The position numbers were made by a program, and so were the translations under genes. A stretch of 64,000 nt of DNA from an uncultured Schlesneria sp. Lineage in GTDB: Bacteria; Planctomycetota; Planctomycetia; Planctomycetales; Planctomycetaceae. Below, piece after piece: positions 16,910 through 25,825 of this stretch. The stretch spans positions 1 to 64,000 of the forward strand of contig CAIOKO010000040.1 of the NCBI GenBank assembly GCA_903858935.1, read 5' to 3'. Positions within the stretch are counted from its first letter, which is position 1; each line of letters begins with the position of its first letter. The notes under the pieces are model-generated. The model saw nothing but the letters and a program-made list of their open reading frames with translations. It was not told the DNA's origin and made no database searches.

Positions 16910-17646
16910 TGTCCTCAACATGGCCAGGGCGCACATTCGCCACGTTCAAATCAGAATGGCAAGCGACCTCGTATAATGGACATCGTTGGTCCTTTTTCTC
17001 GCGAAATCCGCAGAACGCACCAACAATCATCGTTGTGAACGGGGTCCACTCCGGCTGCATTCGAACAGCGAAAATGGCCCGAATTGAAGCCGTGCTGCTT
17101 GTTTCAGACGTGGCGCTTTCGGCGAAACGGCTTGCACAACTTGCGACGCTGGCTGATGTCAGCGAAGCAAAACAACTGATCGAGAAATTGAATCTTGCTT
17201 ACGATCTCGATCGCTGTGCGTTTCGTATTGAACCGGTTGCAAGCGGCTTCCGTCTGCTGACCCGACCTGCGTATTCATTCTGGCTGGGAAAGCTGCATCA
17301 GCGACAGGCGGAATTGCGACTGACACCCCCTGCACTCGAGACGCTGGCCATTGTCGCCTATCGTCAGCCGATTACACGAGCGGACGTCGAGAAGGTTCGG
17401 CGGGTGAACTGTACAGATATGCTGAAACATCTCATGGACCGGGGTCTCGTTCGAATCGGTGGCGAGGACGATTCGCTCGGTCGGCCATTTCTTTACGAGA
17501 CGACGAGGCAGTTCCTCGAATTGTTCGGATTGAGAAGCCTCGATGCGCTTCCGATGGCCGAGTCGCTGCGCAAACCCCGCGCAGTCCCCATGCTCTCGAC
17601 CGAGTCAGATGGTACCGAGTCCGATGCCAATGATTCCGCTGGTTAG
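16906..17646 (+). CDS. scpB: Segregation and condensation protein B (ScpB)
   Basis: Winged-helix kleisin-associated subunit of the SMC-ScpAB condensin complex, which compacts and segregates the chromosome. The diagnostic stretch ALETLAIVAYRQPITRADVE is present at about residues 145-164, followed by a VRIGGEDDSLGRPFLYETT wing and FLELFGLRSLDALP, all as in the family. The annotated start overlaps the previous gene by ATGA; the first 56 residues have no family counterpart, and an ATG at 17074 (MARIEAVLL) would give the usual ~190-residue protein. The overlap and the alternative start cannot be separated by sequence alone. A Ser/Asp-rich tail follows the domain. No scpA or smc gene is nearby. Confidence 0.88.
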   Translation: MMSSTWPGRTFATFKSEWQATSYNGHRWSFFSRNPQNAPTIIVVNGVHSGCIRTAKMARIEAVLLVSDVALSAKRLAQLATLADVSEAKQLIEKLNLAYDLDRCAFRIEPVASGFRLLTRPAYSFWLGKLHQRQAELRLTPPALETLAIVAYRQPITRADVEKVRRVNCTDMLKHLMDRGLVRIGGEDDSLGRPFLYETTRQFLELFGLRSLDALPMAESLRKPRAVPMLSTESDGTESDANDSAG

Positions 17647-17796
17647 TCATCGCTAAGTGACCCCAAATTCCAAGAGGGAATTGAATTTCTGGACGATGCT
17701 TGAGAGACTTGTCAAGTTCCGTCTCACCGTCCGACAACCAGGTCCAGGGAACATGTCCTGATTTGCGCAGTCGTTATTGCGCGGAGCAAACAGCAA

Positions 17797-18804
17797 ATGA
17801 AGTATCTCGTAACAGGTGCAGCAGGATTCATCGGAATGCACGTCAGCCTGTCGCTGCTTGAGCGCGGCGATTGCGTTGTCGGTTTTGATAATTTGAATCC
17901 CTACTATTCGGTGGCACTGAAGCAAAGCCGTTTGAACAGACTTGTCGGGAAATCAAACTTTCAATTTGAAGAAGGGGATCTTGCTGATCGTGAACGGCTT
18001 CCCCAGTTGTTTGCAAAACAGAAATTTGATGCCGTCATCAATCTGGCTGCGCAGGCTGGCGTCCGGTACTCGCTGACCAATCCACATGCCTATGTCGACA
18101 GTAACCTCGTCGGATTTGTCAACGTGCTGGAAGCGTGTCGGCATCACGAGGTGAAGCATCTGACCTACGCATCGTCCAGTTCCGTTTACGGCGCTAATAC
18201 CGAAATGCCCTTTTCAATCCACCACAACGTGGATCATCCACTCAGTTTGTACGCTGCGACGAAAAAGGCGAACGAATTGATGGCGCATACATACAGCCAT
18301 CTCTACCAGCTTCCAACGACAGGCCTGCGATTTTTTACGGTCTACGGACCGTGGGGCCGGCCGGACATGGCCCTTTGGTTGTTTACAAAAGCGATCCTTG
18401 CGGGTGAATCAATCGACATCTTTAACAACGGTCAGATGCGACGAGACTTCACATATATCGACGACATTGTGCAGGGCATTATTCGAGTTTCCGATCGGAT
18501 TCCATCGGGAAATCCCGACTGGTCAGGCAAACAACCCGACCCTGCGTCAAGTCGCGCTCCCTACCGGATCTATAACATCGGGAATAACCAGCCGGTCGAA
18601 TTGATGCATTTGATCGAGACGTTAGAACTCGCTTTGGGCACGACAGCCGTTAAAAACTTTTTACCAATGCAACCGGGCGATGTGCCGGCGACTTTCGCCG
18701 ACGTCGATGATTTAACACGGGATGTTGGATTCAAACCAAGTACGCCGATCGAGCTTGGCGTTGAACGTTTCGTCCGCTGGTATCGCGAATATCATCAGTG
18801 TTAA
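17797..18804 (+). CDS. NAD-dependent epimerase, UDP-glucuronate 4-epimerase-like
   Basis: Extended short-chain dehydrogenase/reductase of 335 residues. The NAD motif GAAGFIG is at about residues 7-13, [17 protein letters not shown] matches the signature of UDP-glucuronate epimerases (CapI/LspL group), and the catalytic set is SSSSVYG plus YAATK (about Tyr152). [12 protein letters not shown] is the usual C-terminal substrate-region motif. The enzyme probably interconverts UDP-glucuronate and UDP-galacturonate for capsule, lipopolysaccharide or other exported polysaccharide. It stands alone, 150 bases after scpB, with GGAG about 11 bases upstream of the ATG. Subfamily assignment is good but the exact sugar nucleotide is inferred. 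Confidence 0.88.
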   Translation: MKYLVTGAAGFIGMHVSLSLLERGDCVVGFDNLNPYYSVALKQSRLNRLVGKSNFQFEEGDLADRERLPQLFAKQKFDAVINLAAQAGVRYSLTNPHAYVDSNLVGFVNVLEACRHHEVKHLTYASSSSVYGANTEMPFSIHHNVDHPLSLYAATKKANELMAHTYSHLYQLPTTGLRFFTVYGPWGRPDMALWLFTKAILAGESIDIFNNGQMRRDFTYIDDIVQGIIRVSDRIPSGNPDWSGKQPDPASSRAPYRIYNIGNNQPVELMHLIETLELALGTTAVKNFLPMQPGDVPATFADVDDLTRDVGFKPSTPIELGVERFVRWYREYHQC

Positions 18805-19385
18805 TCCACCCGTCGATGGCTGGTTGGAGGAGAGCGTTTTCCACAAATTGAGTCGGGTAACAAGCGGCCAATTACTGACAATGGCGAAAAGCACTTCTTC
18901 GATGGCAGGACATCAGGGAAGGTCTTCATTGCGCTAACGCCATGAAGTTGAAATGATCACGTTGACCTGGCCATCCAGTGCGCTCTGAAACCCTGTGTTC
19001 ATTCAAACTTCGGATATCTCTTCGGAGATGCGAAATCTTTACAGTCTTCGCTGCTGTCAACGAGCAGCGGACATCAAAAGTCGGCCATCCTGTGGCACTC
19101 ACGTAGTCGAGGATATTAAGCACGAACGGTTCGAATTGGTTATGCTCGGTGATTCCAGCGCGGGCAACGCTCGCAACCTGAATGGGAGGGGGAGACTCCT
19201 GCCGAGCCGCTAAGTCGATGCGTGTACCTGCTTCGCGGCTCGGCGTGTGTTTCCCCTTCCCGTGGAGAATCTTCGTGGCGCGAAGAAACAAGACTTTAGT
19301 AGTACGAAATACCAGCGAGCGTCCTGTCGCTCGATCTGTCGATGGCAAAAAACGTAACCTTTTTTGAGTTTCGTCAACTTATCAT
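18805..19385. other. Intergenic region with one REP-like element
   Basis: About 580 bases without a convincing gene. ORFs on the minus strand (18926-19348) run through the palindromic element at 19184-19261 and encode its repeat peptide, so they are rejected. No promoter was assigned with confidence. Confidence 0.6.
19184..19261. repeat. REP-like palindromic element, family 1, copy b
   Basis: A 78 bp element with near-perfect 10 bp ends (GGGAGGGGGA and, as complement, GGGAAGGGGA). In inverted orientation it matches the element at 279-358 over the words CTCCTGCCGAGCCGCT, AGTCGATGCGTGT and TTCGCGG, with similar spacing. Confidence 0.8.
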
Positions 19386-20531
19386 ATGCTTACCTTTTCA
19401 CTCCATTTTCGTGTGATTTTCATTCTTCCACTTCTTTTGGCGGTGCTGGCGGTGCCGGTATCTGCTCAGAATGAATGGGAAGTCAGCCCTGAAAGCGAAC
19501 TTGCATTGGAGCGGGGGTTGGCCTGGCTGGCCAAATCCCAGGGAGCACAGGGAAACTGGGAATCTAACGATTTGGGTCTGGTCGGATTGGGGGCTCTCGC
19601 GTTTCTTTCGGCAGGACACATGCCAGGTCGGGGCAGGTATGGAGACAATGTTGACAGGGCCCTCAAATATGTCGTCAAGAATGCCAAGCCATCCGGCCTG
19701 TTAAACATCGCTGATGCTCAGCGAGACCTTTACAACCACGGACTTGCCGCGTTCGTTCTGGGTCAAGCATATGGGATGACTGACGATCCGCAGATTGGCA
19801 AAACACTCGAAAGGTCGCTCAAGCTGATTGCCAACACACAATGCGATGACGGAGGTTGGGACTATCGGGCAAAACGTCAGCCGCACGGGCATGACCTTAG
19901 CCTGTCAGTCATGCAGGCCAAAGCGCTGCGAAGTGCCGTCGATAGCGGGTTCGAGGTTCGCAATGATGTCATCAAGCTGGCGATCCAGAGTGTTCGAGAT
20001 CATTACAAGGCAGAAAACGGTGCACGCGGACTGGAAGATCGTGCGAAAGACGGGCCAGGACAATTTACTTACGACGGCAATCGTGCCACGGTCGCGATGT
20101 CGGCGTGCGGCGTGGTCTGCTTGCAGGAATTCGGTCAATACGACGACTGGCGGATCGCCAAGAACCTTGATTATATCTCGAAAGAGCTATCGCGAATTTC
20201 GCCCGTGAAGGGGAACGGCGAAGTCCCATTCGATGCGTATACGCTTTATTACGTCGGCCAGGCGTTATATCAATCAGGTGGCAGCAGTTGGCGGACCAAT
20301 TATCCGGTCTTGCGCGACCACTTGATCGCCTCACAAGTTCGTAAGCCCGAGAATCCGGCTGAAGACGGTTCGTGGCGCGACACGCGATGGGTTCATGGGA
20401 AGCAGGGACAACTCTATGGGACGGCCGTCGGGTGTTTCATCCTGGCGATTCCGAACCGGTACCTGCCTATCCTTCAAGAGGGAAAGATTGAAGGATTGCG
20501 TGAAAAGTTAGGGGGAGAAAAGCCAAAGTAA
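19386..20531 (+). CDS. Secreted squalene-cyclase/prenyltransferase-fold repeat protein
   Basis: Exported protein of 381 residues. A signal peptide (about 1-27, LPLLLAVLAVPVSAQ) precedes an (alpha/alpha)6-barrel domain of the terpene cyclase/prenyltransferase superfamily, recognised by QW-like repeats (QGAQGNWE, QCDDGGWDY, EDGSWRDT) and alternating helices such as LGLVGLGALAFLSAG. The DxDD motif of true squalene-hopene cyclases is not seen and the protein is half their size, so it is unlikely to be a terpene cyclase. Similar secreted proteins are common in planctomycetes, often next to VWA or BatA-type genes. It precedes the BatA/VWA operon by 108 bases and may share its transcript. Fold is clear; function unknown. 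Confidence 0.8.
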   Translation: MLTFSLHFRVIFILPLLLAVLAVPVSAQNEWEVSPESELALERGLAWLAKSQGAQGNWESNDLGLVGLGALAFLSAGHMPGRGRYGDNVDRALKYVVKNAKPSGLLNIADAQRDLYNHGLAAFVLGQAYGMTDDPQIGKTLERSLKLIANTQCDDGGWDYRAKRQPHGHDLSLSVMQAKALRSAVDSGFEVRNDVIKLAIQSVRDHYKAENGARGLEDRAKDGPGQFTYDGNRATVAMSACGVVCLQEFGQYDDWRIAKNLDYISKELSRISPVKGNGEVPFDAYTLYYVGQALYQSGGSSWRTNYPVLRDHLIASQVRKPENPAEDGSWRDTRWVHGKQGQLYGTAVGCFILAIPNRYLPILQEGKIEGLREKLGGEKPK

Positions 20532-20639
20532 GTCAGCGTTCCCAGAAGATGTTTTACTGTTGATTGACAGAATCAAAATCCAGGCGCTGATGTCATCTGG
20601 CTTGTGATTGTCGCGGTTGTTAATCCCTGAAGAGTTTTC

Positions 20640-23342
20640 ATGCTTAGTTTTGATGCGAGTTCATTTGCAATCGCCGGGGCCATCGCGGCGGCCGGACCGA
20701 TCCTGATTCATCTTTTGAATCGACGACGATTCAAAACGGTGAATTGGGCTGCGATGGACTTTCTCCGTGAAGCGATCGAGCGCAACCGCAAAGTTCTGCA
20801 CTTGCGAGATATCCTGCTGCTGGCGCTACGAATGCTGGCGATCTTATTGTTTGGCCTGGTGTTGTCCCGTCCGTTTTTCAAAGGGGCAGCATCGACCGCG
20901 ATGTGGCAGGCCTTGTTACTTGGGCTGTGCCTGCTGGTTTCGTTTGGATTCGCGATCGGATGGGTGACCAGCCGAAGCGGACGGGGCAAAGTTTTGCTCG
21001 CCACGGGAATGCTGGCAGGACTACTCGCATCAGGTTTTCAATTGTATGGATTAGCTCGACAGTCCGCTGATGTGAATGAATCAATGGCCAGCGCACGGGC
21101 GCCTGTGCATGCAGTCATTGTGATTGACAACAGTCGCAGCCTGGGGGTGGAATCACTCGGTGGAACGCTGCTAGATCGTGCAAAAGGGAAAGGAGCAGAG
21201 TTCATCGATTCTCTGCCACCCGAAAGCCGGATCACTCTGATTCCACTCGCTGGTTCTGAAGACCCGTTTACGTTGGATGCCTATCGCAATAAGGACGACG
21301 CACGGCGAGCCCTCGATCGTGTGAAGCTTGTCGATGCCGAGGGAGGAATCCGGGCTGGACTGGAACTTGCCGAACAGGCATGCCGTCAGACAGTTGACCC
21401 ACCTTCAAAACGGGTCGTTTTGCTCACCGATTTGCAAGCGACCGCATGGCAATCGGTTGTTTCCGTTGATTTATTGCAACGTCTCTCGGGCCTGCAGGTT
21501 GTCAATGTGGCGACAATGCCCGCAAGAAATGTCTGGGTCACTGGCCTGCATATTGAAGATGGACTGACAAGTTCTGAAGTCCCTTGTCGATTGCTTGCTC
21601 GATTACATGCAAGCGGTATCGGAACTGGCTCAGATCTGCCTGCAGAAAGTGAATCGTTTGCAGTACAGATCAAGCTGTTAGTCGACGGAGCCGAAGCGGC
21701 CAGTCAGGTGATTGACTTGACGCCCGGACAGGAACGAGAGATCGAGTTCGCGCACCAGTTCGATCTGCTTGCGGACCCGCTGAAACCAGGTTCTGCCGTT
21801 GTGACAATTGCTGTGCAGTCGGAACTGGCTTCTTCAGATCAACTTCCCGCCGACAATCGGCAGCAGGTCGTCGTGCCAATTGTGGCATCACTGCCGGTAA
21901 TTTTTATTGATCAGCTTGGAGATCAGGAAAATCTCGAACAGAACAAAATTGGTGAGACGTATTCTTTACGTCATTTGATGGCTCCCCGGTCAAGTTCTGA
22001 TAAATCACAACGACGATTGATTCACATCGAGCACATACGACCCGATCAAGTGACGCAGGAATTACTGGAAACAGCGCGGCTTGTCGTTATTGCGGGGGTA
22101 GAAAAGCCGGATGAGGCAACAGTTCGATTACTGCGCGATTTCGTTCAGCAGGGGGGCCCGCTGGTGATTCTCGCCGGAGGGAATTTTGACCCGACGGCAT
22201 GGACAGAACGGGCGTGGCTGTCAGGGCAAGGAATACTTCCGGCCCCGCTCGATTCGAAACCGGTCGGATTCACTCCTAATGATGCGCCGGGACAACTACA
22301 TCCGTTCTACGCACTCTTCGGGTCGATGCAGCATGACTTTTTTCTGATCGAAGGTGAAGACCCCAGGGTACTCTCGTCACTGTTTGAAGCAACACCGTTT
22401 TTTAAAGCCGTTCGCGCCGATCTTAGTCCGAACGTTCTTGAGAATCTCGCCGCGACAGAGACCAGACGATTTTCGGACGAAAGGACTTTCCTCGACAACT
22501 ATCTGGCTCGTACGACGACACGTCACGATCGCGCTGGCAGTTCTGGCATACTTGACGAAGATGATCTGACGTTTCGCCGGCTTGAACCGATCTGGTGGAA
22601 CTGGCGATCGGCACTCCCTCTCGTTGATCGCTCATTGGCTCCTGTGGAATCAGCAAAACGAAGTCAGCCACGCGTGCTTGCCGCATTCGATGGAGATCAT
22701 GGTCCCTTTGTCGTTGAACGTCGTGTCGGTGCAGGTCGAATTGTTCTCTTTACAAGCGGAGTCACGTCCGACTGGAACCTGCTTCGGGGCTCAGCGGCGA
22801 TGTACATGTTTCATCGCGCCTTTTGTCAGTTGATGGAAGGAACCCTTCCATCAAGAAACTACGTTGCGGGCCAAAAGATGACCTTACCTGTCGAACGACG
22901 AAGCGATGTCAGATATTGGTTAATCCGACCAACGGGAGTCAAAGAGCCTTTGAATGTGGACGTGATTGGTGCAAACGTCTCTGGTGTCACCATTCGTCGT
23001 CCCGTACTGGCGGGGACCTATGCCGTAACTTCAGAACAGACTGACACCACGTCGCCTGGTTCGGCATCGAATCGACTGGAAGAAATTTCGTTGGCGGTGA
23101 ACGGATCGGAAAATGAATCGGATATGACAGCAATCTCGATCGCCGACCTGCAACAAAAGCTTGGACACGACGATGTTCGTATTCTGGCTGCCGACGAGCC
23201 AATTCGGCTGGAGGGGGGTGCCCGTCGCGGTCAAGATCTGTGGAAGCTGTGCGGCTGGTGTGCCTTGGGATGCCTGTTGTTCGAAATGATGGTACTGGCC
23301 TGGCCCATGCTGGGGAAAAAGAGTCAGGTGACGCAACAATGA
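20640..23342 (+). CDS. BatA-domain and VWA-type membrane protein
   Basis: Membrane protein of 900 residues. It opens with the BatA N-terminal domain (about 5-85): a hydrophobic segment then ILIHLLNRRRFKTVNWAAMDFL, and a second membrane helix. More helices follow (to about 140), then a VWA-like domain with the MIDAS start VIVIDNSRS (about residue 160) and VVLLTDLQATAW. The central part (from about 420) includes a glutamine-amidotransferase-like segment (VVIAGVEKPDE, PLVILAGGNFDP). A C-terminal membrane helix lies near 880-895. Such proteins accompany MoxR ATPases and DUF58 proteins and are thought to act in envelope protein assembly or metal-dependent folding. Its stop overlaps the next start (ATGA). 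It is the first gene of the block after the cyclase-fold protein. Confidence 0.82.
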   Translation: MLSFDASSFAIAGAIAAAGPILIHLLNRRRFKTVNWAAMDFLREAIERNRKVLHLRDILLLALRMLAILLFGLVLSRPFFKGAASTAMWQALLLGLCLLVSFGFAIGWVTSRSGRGKVLLATGMLAGLLASGFQLYGLARQSADVNESMASARAPVHAVIVIDNSRSLGVESLGGTLLDRAKGKGAEFIDSLPPESRITLIPLAGSEDPFTLDAYRNKDDARRALDRVKLVDAEGGIRAGLELAEQACRQTVDPPSKRVVLLTDLQATAWQSVVSVDLLQRLSGLQVVNVATMPARNVWVTGLHIEDGLTSSEVPCRLLARLHASGIGTGSDLPAESESFAVQIKLLVDGAEAASQVIDLTPGQEREIEFAHQFDLLADPLKPGSAVVTIAVQSELASSDQLPADNRQQVVVPIVASLPVIFIDQLGDQENLEQNKIGETYSLRHLMAPRSSSDKSQRRLIHIEHIRPDQVTQELLETARLVVIAGVEKPDEATVRLLRDFVQQGGPLVILAGGNFDPTAWTERAWLSGQGILPAPLDSKPVGFTPNDAPGQLHPFYALFGSMQHDFFLIEGEDPRVLSSLFEATPFFKAVRADLSPNVLENLAATETRRFSDERTFLDNYLARTTTRHDRAGSSGILDEDDLTFRRLEPIWWNWRSALPLVDRSLAPVESAKRSQPRVLAAFDGDHGPFVVERRVGAGRIVLFTSGVTSDWNLLRGSAAMYMFHRAFCQLMEGTLPSRNYVAGQKMTLPVERRSDVRYWLIRPTGVKEPLNVDVIGANVSGVTIRRPVLAGTYAVTSEQTDTTSPGSASNRLEEISLAVNGSENESDMTAISIADLQQKLGHDDVRILAADEPIRLEGGARRGQDLWKLCGWCALGCLLFEMMVLAWPMLGKKSQVTQQ

Positions 23343-25825
23343 ATTGGACGGGGACGATTGGACGACTGCTAGGCCATGACGACGTGTCGAAGATCGAATC
23401 GGCACGAGTCTCCTTTGGTTCGGCGTGGGCACACACCTCGCCTGCCTTAGTCCTGTTTGGCTGTCTCGGTCTGACCGCCTTAACGGTCTGGTTCTATTTG
23501 CGATGGCAGGCATTTGGACATCGTCCAACACGTTTGTTACTGGCCGCGTTGCGAGCGATCTCGCTGTCGTTGCTACTGCTGATTTTAGCTGATCCGACCC
23601 TGGAACTGTCGCTGGTCAGTATGCCGAAACCTGTGCTATGGCTTCTACTGGATGGAAGCGACAGTATGTCGATCCCGGACGAATTCCCAGAGTCCGATCG
23701 GAACACTTTGGCGAAGGCCGTTGATCTGAATGGGTATCGAGCTTTGCAAAAAGCCGAGAATCGCTCGCAAGAAAAGGTTCCCGGTCCAGGCCAGGCCGAA
23801 TCAGCCGACCGACCGACCCGTGCCGATTACGCAAGATCGCTTTTGTTGAAGATGGATCGGAACCTGCTCGAGCGATTGTCGACGAATTTTCGACTTCGGT
23901 TTTTCAGTTTTGGTGAAGCGGCGGGAGTTCGGCTGTTAAACAACAGTGACTCGAAAGACCATCGTCTGCCGGTTGAATACTGGCAGGCGACAGGAAACGT
24001 GACAGCGTTAGGTGATGCGTTTGAGGATCTGGCTCGTCAACACGCGACGGACAACCTGGCAGCGGTGCTTGTTATCAGCGACTTCGACCAAAACTCTGGC
24101 ACGCCACCACTTTCTGCCGCCAAGAAGCTTGGAGTTCCTGTTTTCACCGTGGGGGTCGGATCGCTCACTGCTGTTGATTTGAGCGTCGATTTACTCGCCC
24201 CGCCAACGATGAAAAAAGCCGAATCTTCCACCTTTAGCGTCACGGTTCGGCAACGTGAACTTGAAAACGCATCTGTTACCGTCCGGCTTTACTCGAATGC
24301 ACCAGGGAATGGCGAGGCCGACTCCTCGACCAGAGTACTGATCGGAGAAAAGACGATTACGATCGTCGGAGGGAGTTCGCAGATCGAGTTTCCGTATACT
24401 CCCGATGGAACCGGCCGGTTTGTATTTACAGCCGAAGTTGATCCTGTTGCGGGTGAAGTCGTCACGCAGAACAATCGAGTGGAGCGGGAAGTCAATATTA
24501 TCGACGATTTTCTGCGTCTGATGTTTGTCGAATACGAACCGACGTGGGAATGGCGGTTTGTTAAAGAAGTATTTTATCGCGACAAACTTGTCGGTGCGCG
24601 CGGCTTTCGCACGTTTCTGCGTTCGGCAGATCCTGTCGTCCGCGAAACCAACGATCTGTTTTTACCAACACTGACACTTCCACGAAGTCAGTTCTTCGAG
24701 AACGACGTCATCTTCCTTGGTGATATGCCCGCCTCAGCATTGAGCACTCGTTTCTGTGAAATGACGAAAGAATTTGTGAGCCAGTTTGGTGGGGGGCTGG
24801 TCGTGATCGCTGGACCTCGATTTGGTCCAGGTCAACTGGCTGAGACTCCGTTAGCCGACATGCTGCCGGTCGTGGTCGATCCCGATTCCAAGCGGCGTGA
24901 CGGCAAGGAATTTCGGCTGACTCTGACACCCGTCGCAGGTCAATTCGATTTTATGCGACTTGGACTGACTGATGCTGAAAACCTTAAAGGCTGGAATAAT
25001 CTGAGCAAACTTCCCTGGTATCAGCCAGTCCGCCGAGTCGAATCAAGGGGAACTCAGGTTTTAGCCGAACATCCGACCGATATGTGCGCCGATGGCAAGA
25101 CTCCACAGCCGTTAATTGCCATACGGCAATACGGTCGCGGCGAAGTCGTGTACGTGGCTTTCGATGAAATGTGGCGGCTACGAAAACTTTATGGCGAAAG
25201 TTTTTACCGTCAGTTCTGGGGCCAATTGATTCACCGGCTGGGATTGAGCCATGCGCTTGGCAGTCATAAGCGCTTTGTCGTCAGAACAGACAAGACACAA
25301 TTTCGCTCGGATGATCAGGTGCAGGTGACAGTCGAAGCCTATGATAAAGAGTTTCATCCATTGGATGAAAAAGAAATTCCCGACCGACGACTCTCCGCCG
25401 AACTGATTCGTCCTGATCGTGACTCTGAGGGAAACCGTGCGCAGACTTTTGGTATCCCCCAACTTAAACAGGGGATCTTCGAAACAAGAGTTCCTGTATT
25501 CAGCGGGGGCGAATATCTGTTGCGAGTCACTGACCCGATTGCGAACGAGGTTGTTGAGATGAACTTCAATGTCGCAAATGTTTCCATCGAGCGACGCAAT
25601 CCGATTCGAAACGTGATGTTGCAAAAGAACATCGCGGCGGAAACGGGTGGCAAATCGTATGACCTGCTGGATGTCGACCAGTTTCCGGATGAATTTCAGC
25701 CCGTCCGTCAAAAGGAGACAAGCTTAGAAATCATTCCTTTGTGGAGTACCTGGCTGACATTCGGGCTGATGATTTCGCTTTTGATCGTGGAATGGTTTGT
25801 CAGAAAACGGGTGAATTTGGCTTAA
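23339..25825 (+). CDS. VWA-type membrane protein with glutamine-amidotransferase-like segment
   Basis: Membrane protein of 828 residues, paired with the preceding BatA/VWA gene. Two membrane helices are near residues 40-90, and a VWA-like domain starts with LLLDGSDSM (DxSxS MIDAS, about residue 105), preserving metal-binding residues; VLVISDFDQNS is the later VWA motif. Middle sequence (about 450-560) carries FGGGLVVIAGPRFGP, similar to the same position in the neighbour. A final membrane helix (WLTFGLMISLLIVEWFV) ends in a short basic tail. The ATG at 23339 is chosen because it overlaps the upstream stop (ATGA); the track's start at 23240 lies within the upstream gene. It overlaps the next gene by one base (TAATG). 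Confidence 0.8.
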   Translation: MNWTGTIGRLLGHDDVSKIESARVSFGSAWAHTSPALVLFGCLGLTALTVWFYLRWQAFGHRPTRLLLAALRAISLSLLLLILADPTLELSLVSMPKPVLWLLLDGSDSMSIPDEFPESDRNTLAKAVDLNGYRALQKAENRSQEKVPGPGQAESADRPTRADYARSLLLKMDRNLLERLSTNFRLRFFSFGEAAGVRLLNNSDSKDHRLPVEYWQATGNVTALGDAFEDLARQHATDNLAAVLVISDFDQNSGTPPLSAAKKLGVPVFTVGVGSLTAVDLSVDLLAPPTMKKAESSTFSVTVRQRELENASVTVRLYSNAPGNGEADSSTRVLIGEKTITIVGGSSQIEFPYTPDGTGRFVFTAEVDPVAGEVVTQNNRVEREVNIIDDFLRLMFVEYEPTWEWRFVKEVFYRDKLVGARGFRTFLRSADPVVRETNDLFLPTLTLPRSQFFENDVIFLGDMPASALSTRFCEMTKEFVSQFGGGLVVIAGPRFGPGQLAETPLADMLPVVVDPDSKRRDGKEFRLTLTPVAGQFDFMRLGLTDAENLKGWNNLSKLPWYQPVRRVESRGTQVLAEHPTDMCADGKTPQPLIAIRQYGRGEVVYVAFDEMWRLRKLYGESFYRQFWGQLIHRLGLSHALGSHKRFVVRTDKTQFRSDDQVQVTVEAYDKEFHPLDEKEIPDRRLSAELIRPDRDSEGNRAQTFGIPQLKQGIFETRVPVFSGGEYLLRVTDPIANEVVEMNFNVANVSIERRNPIRNVMLQKNIAAETGGKSYDLLDVDQFPDEFQPVRQKETSLEIIPLWSTWLTFGLMISLLIVEWFVRKRVNLA

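Noticed and set aside
18926-19348. 140 aa minus-strand ORF
   Set aside because: It runs through the palindromic element and encodes its repeat peptide; no homology or start signal.
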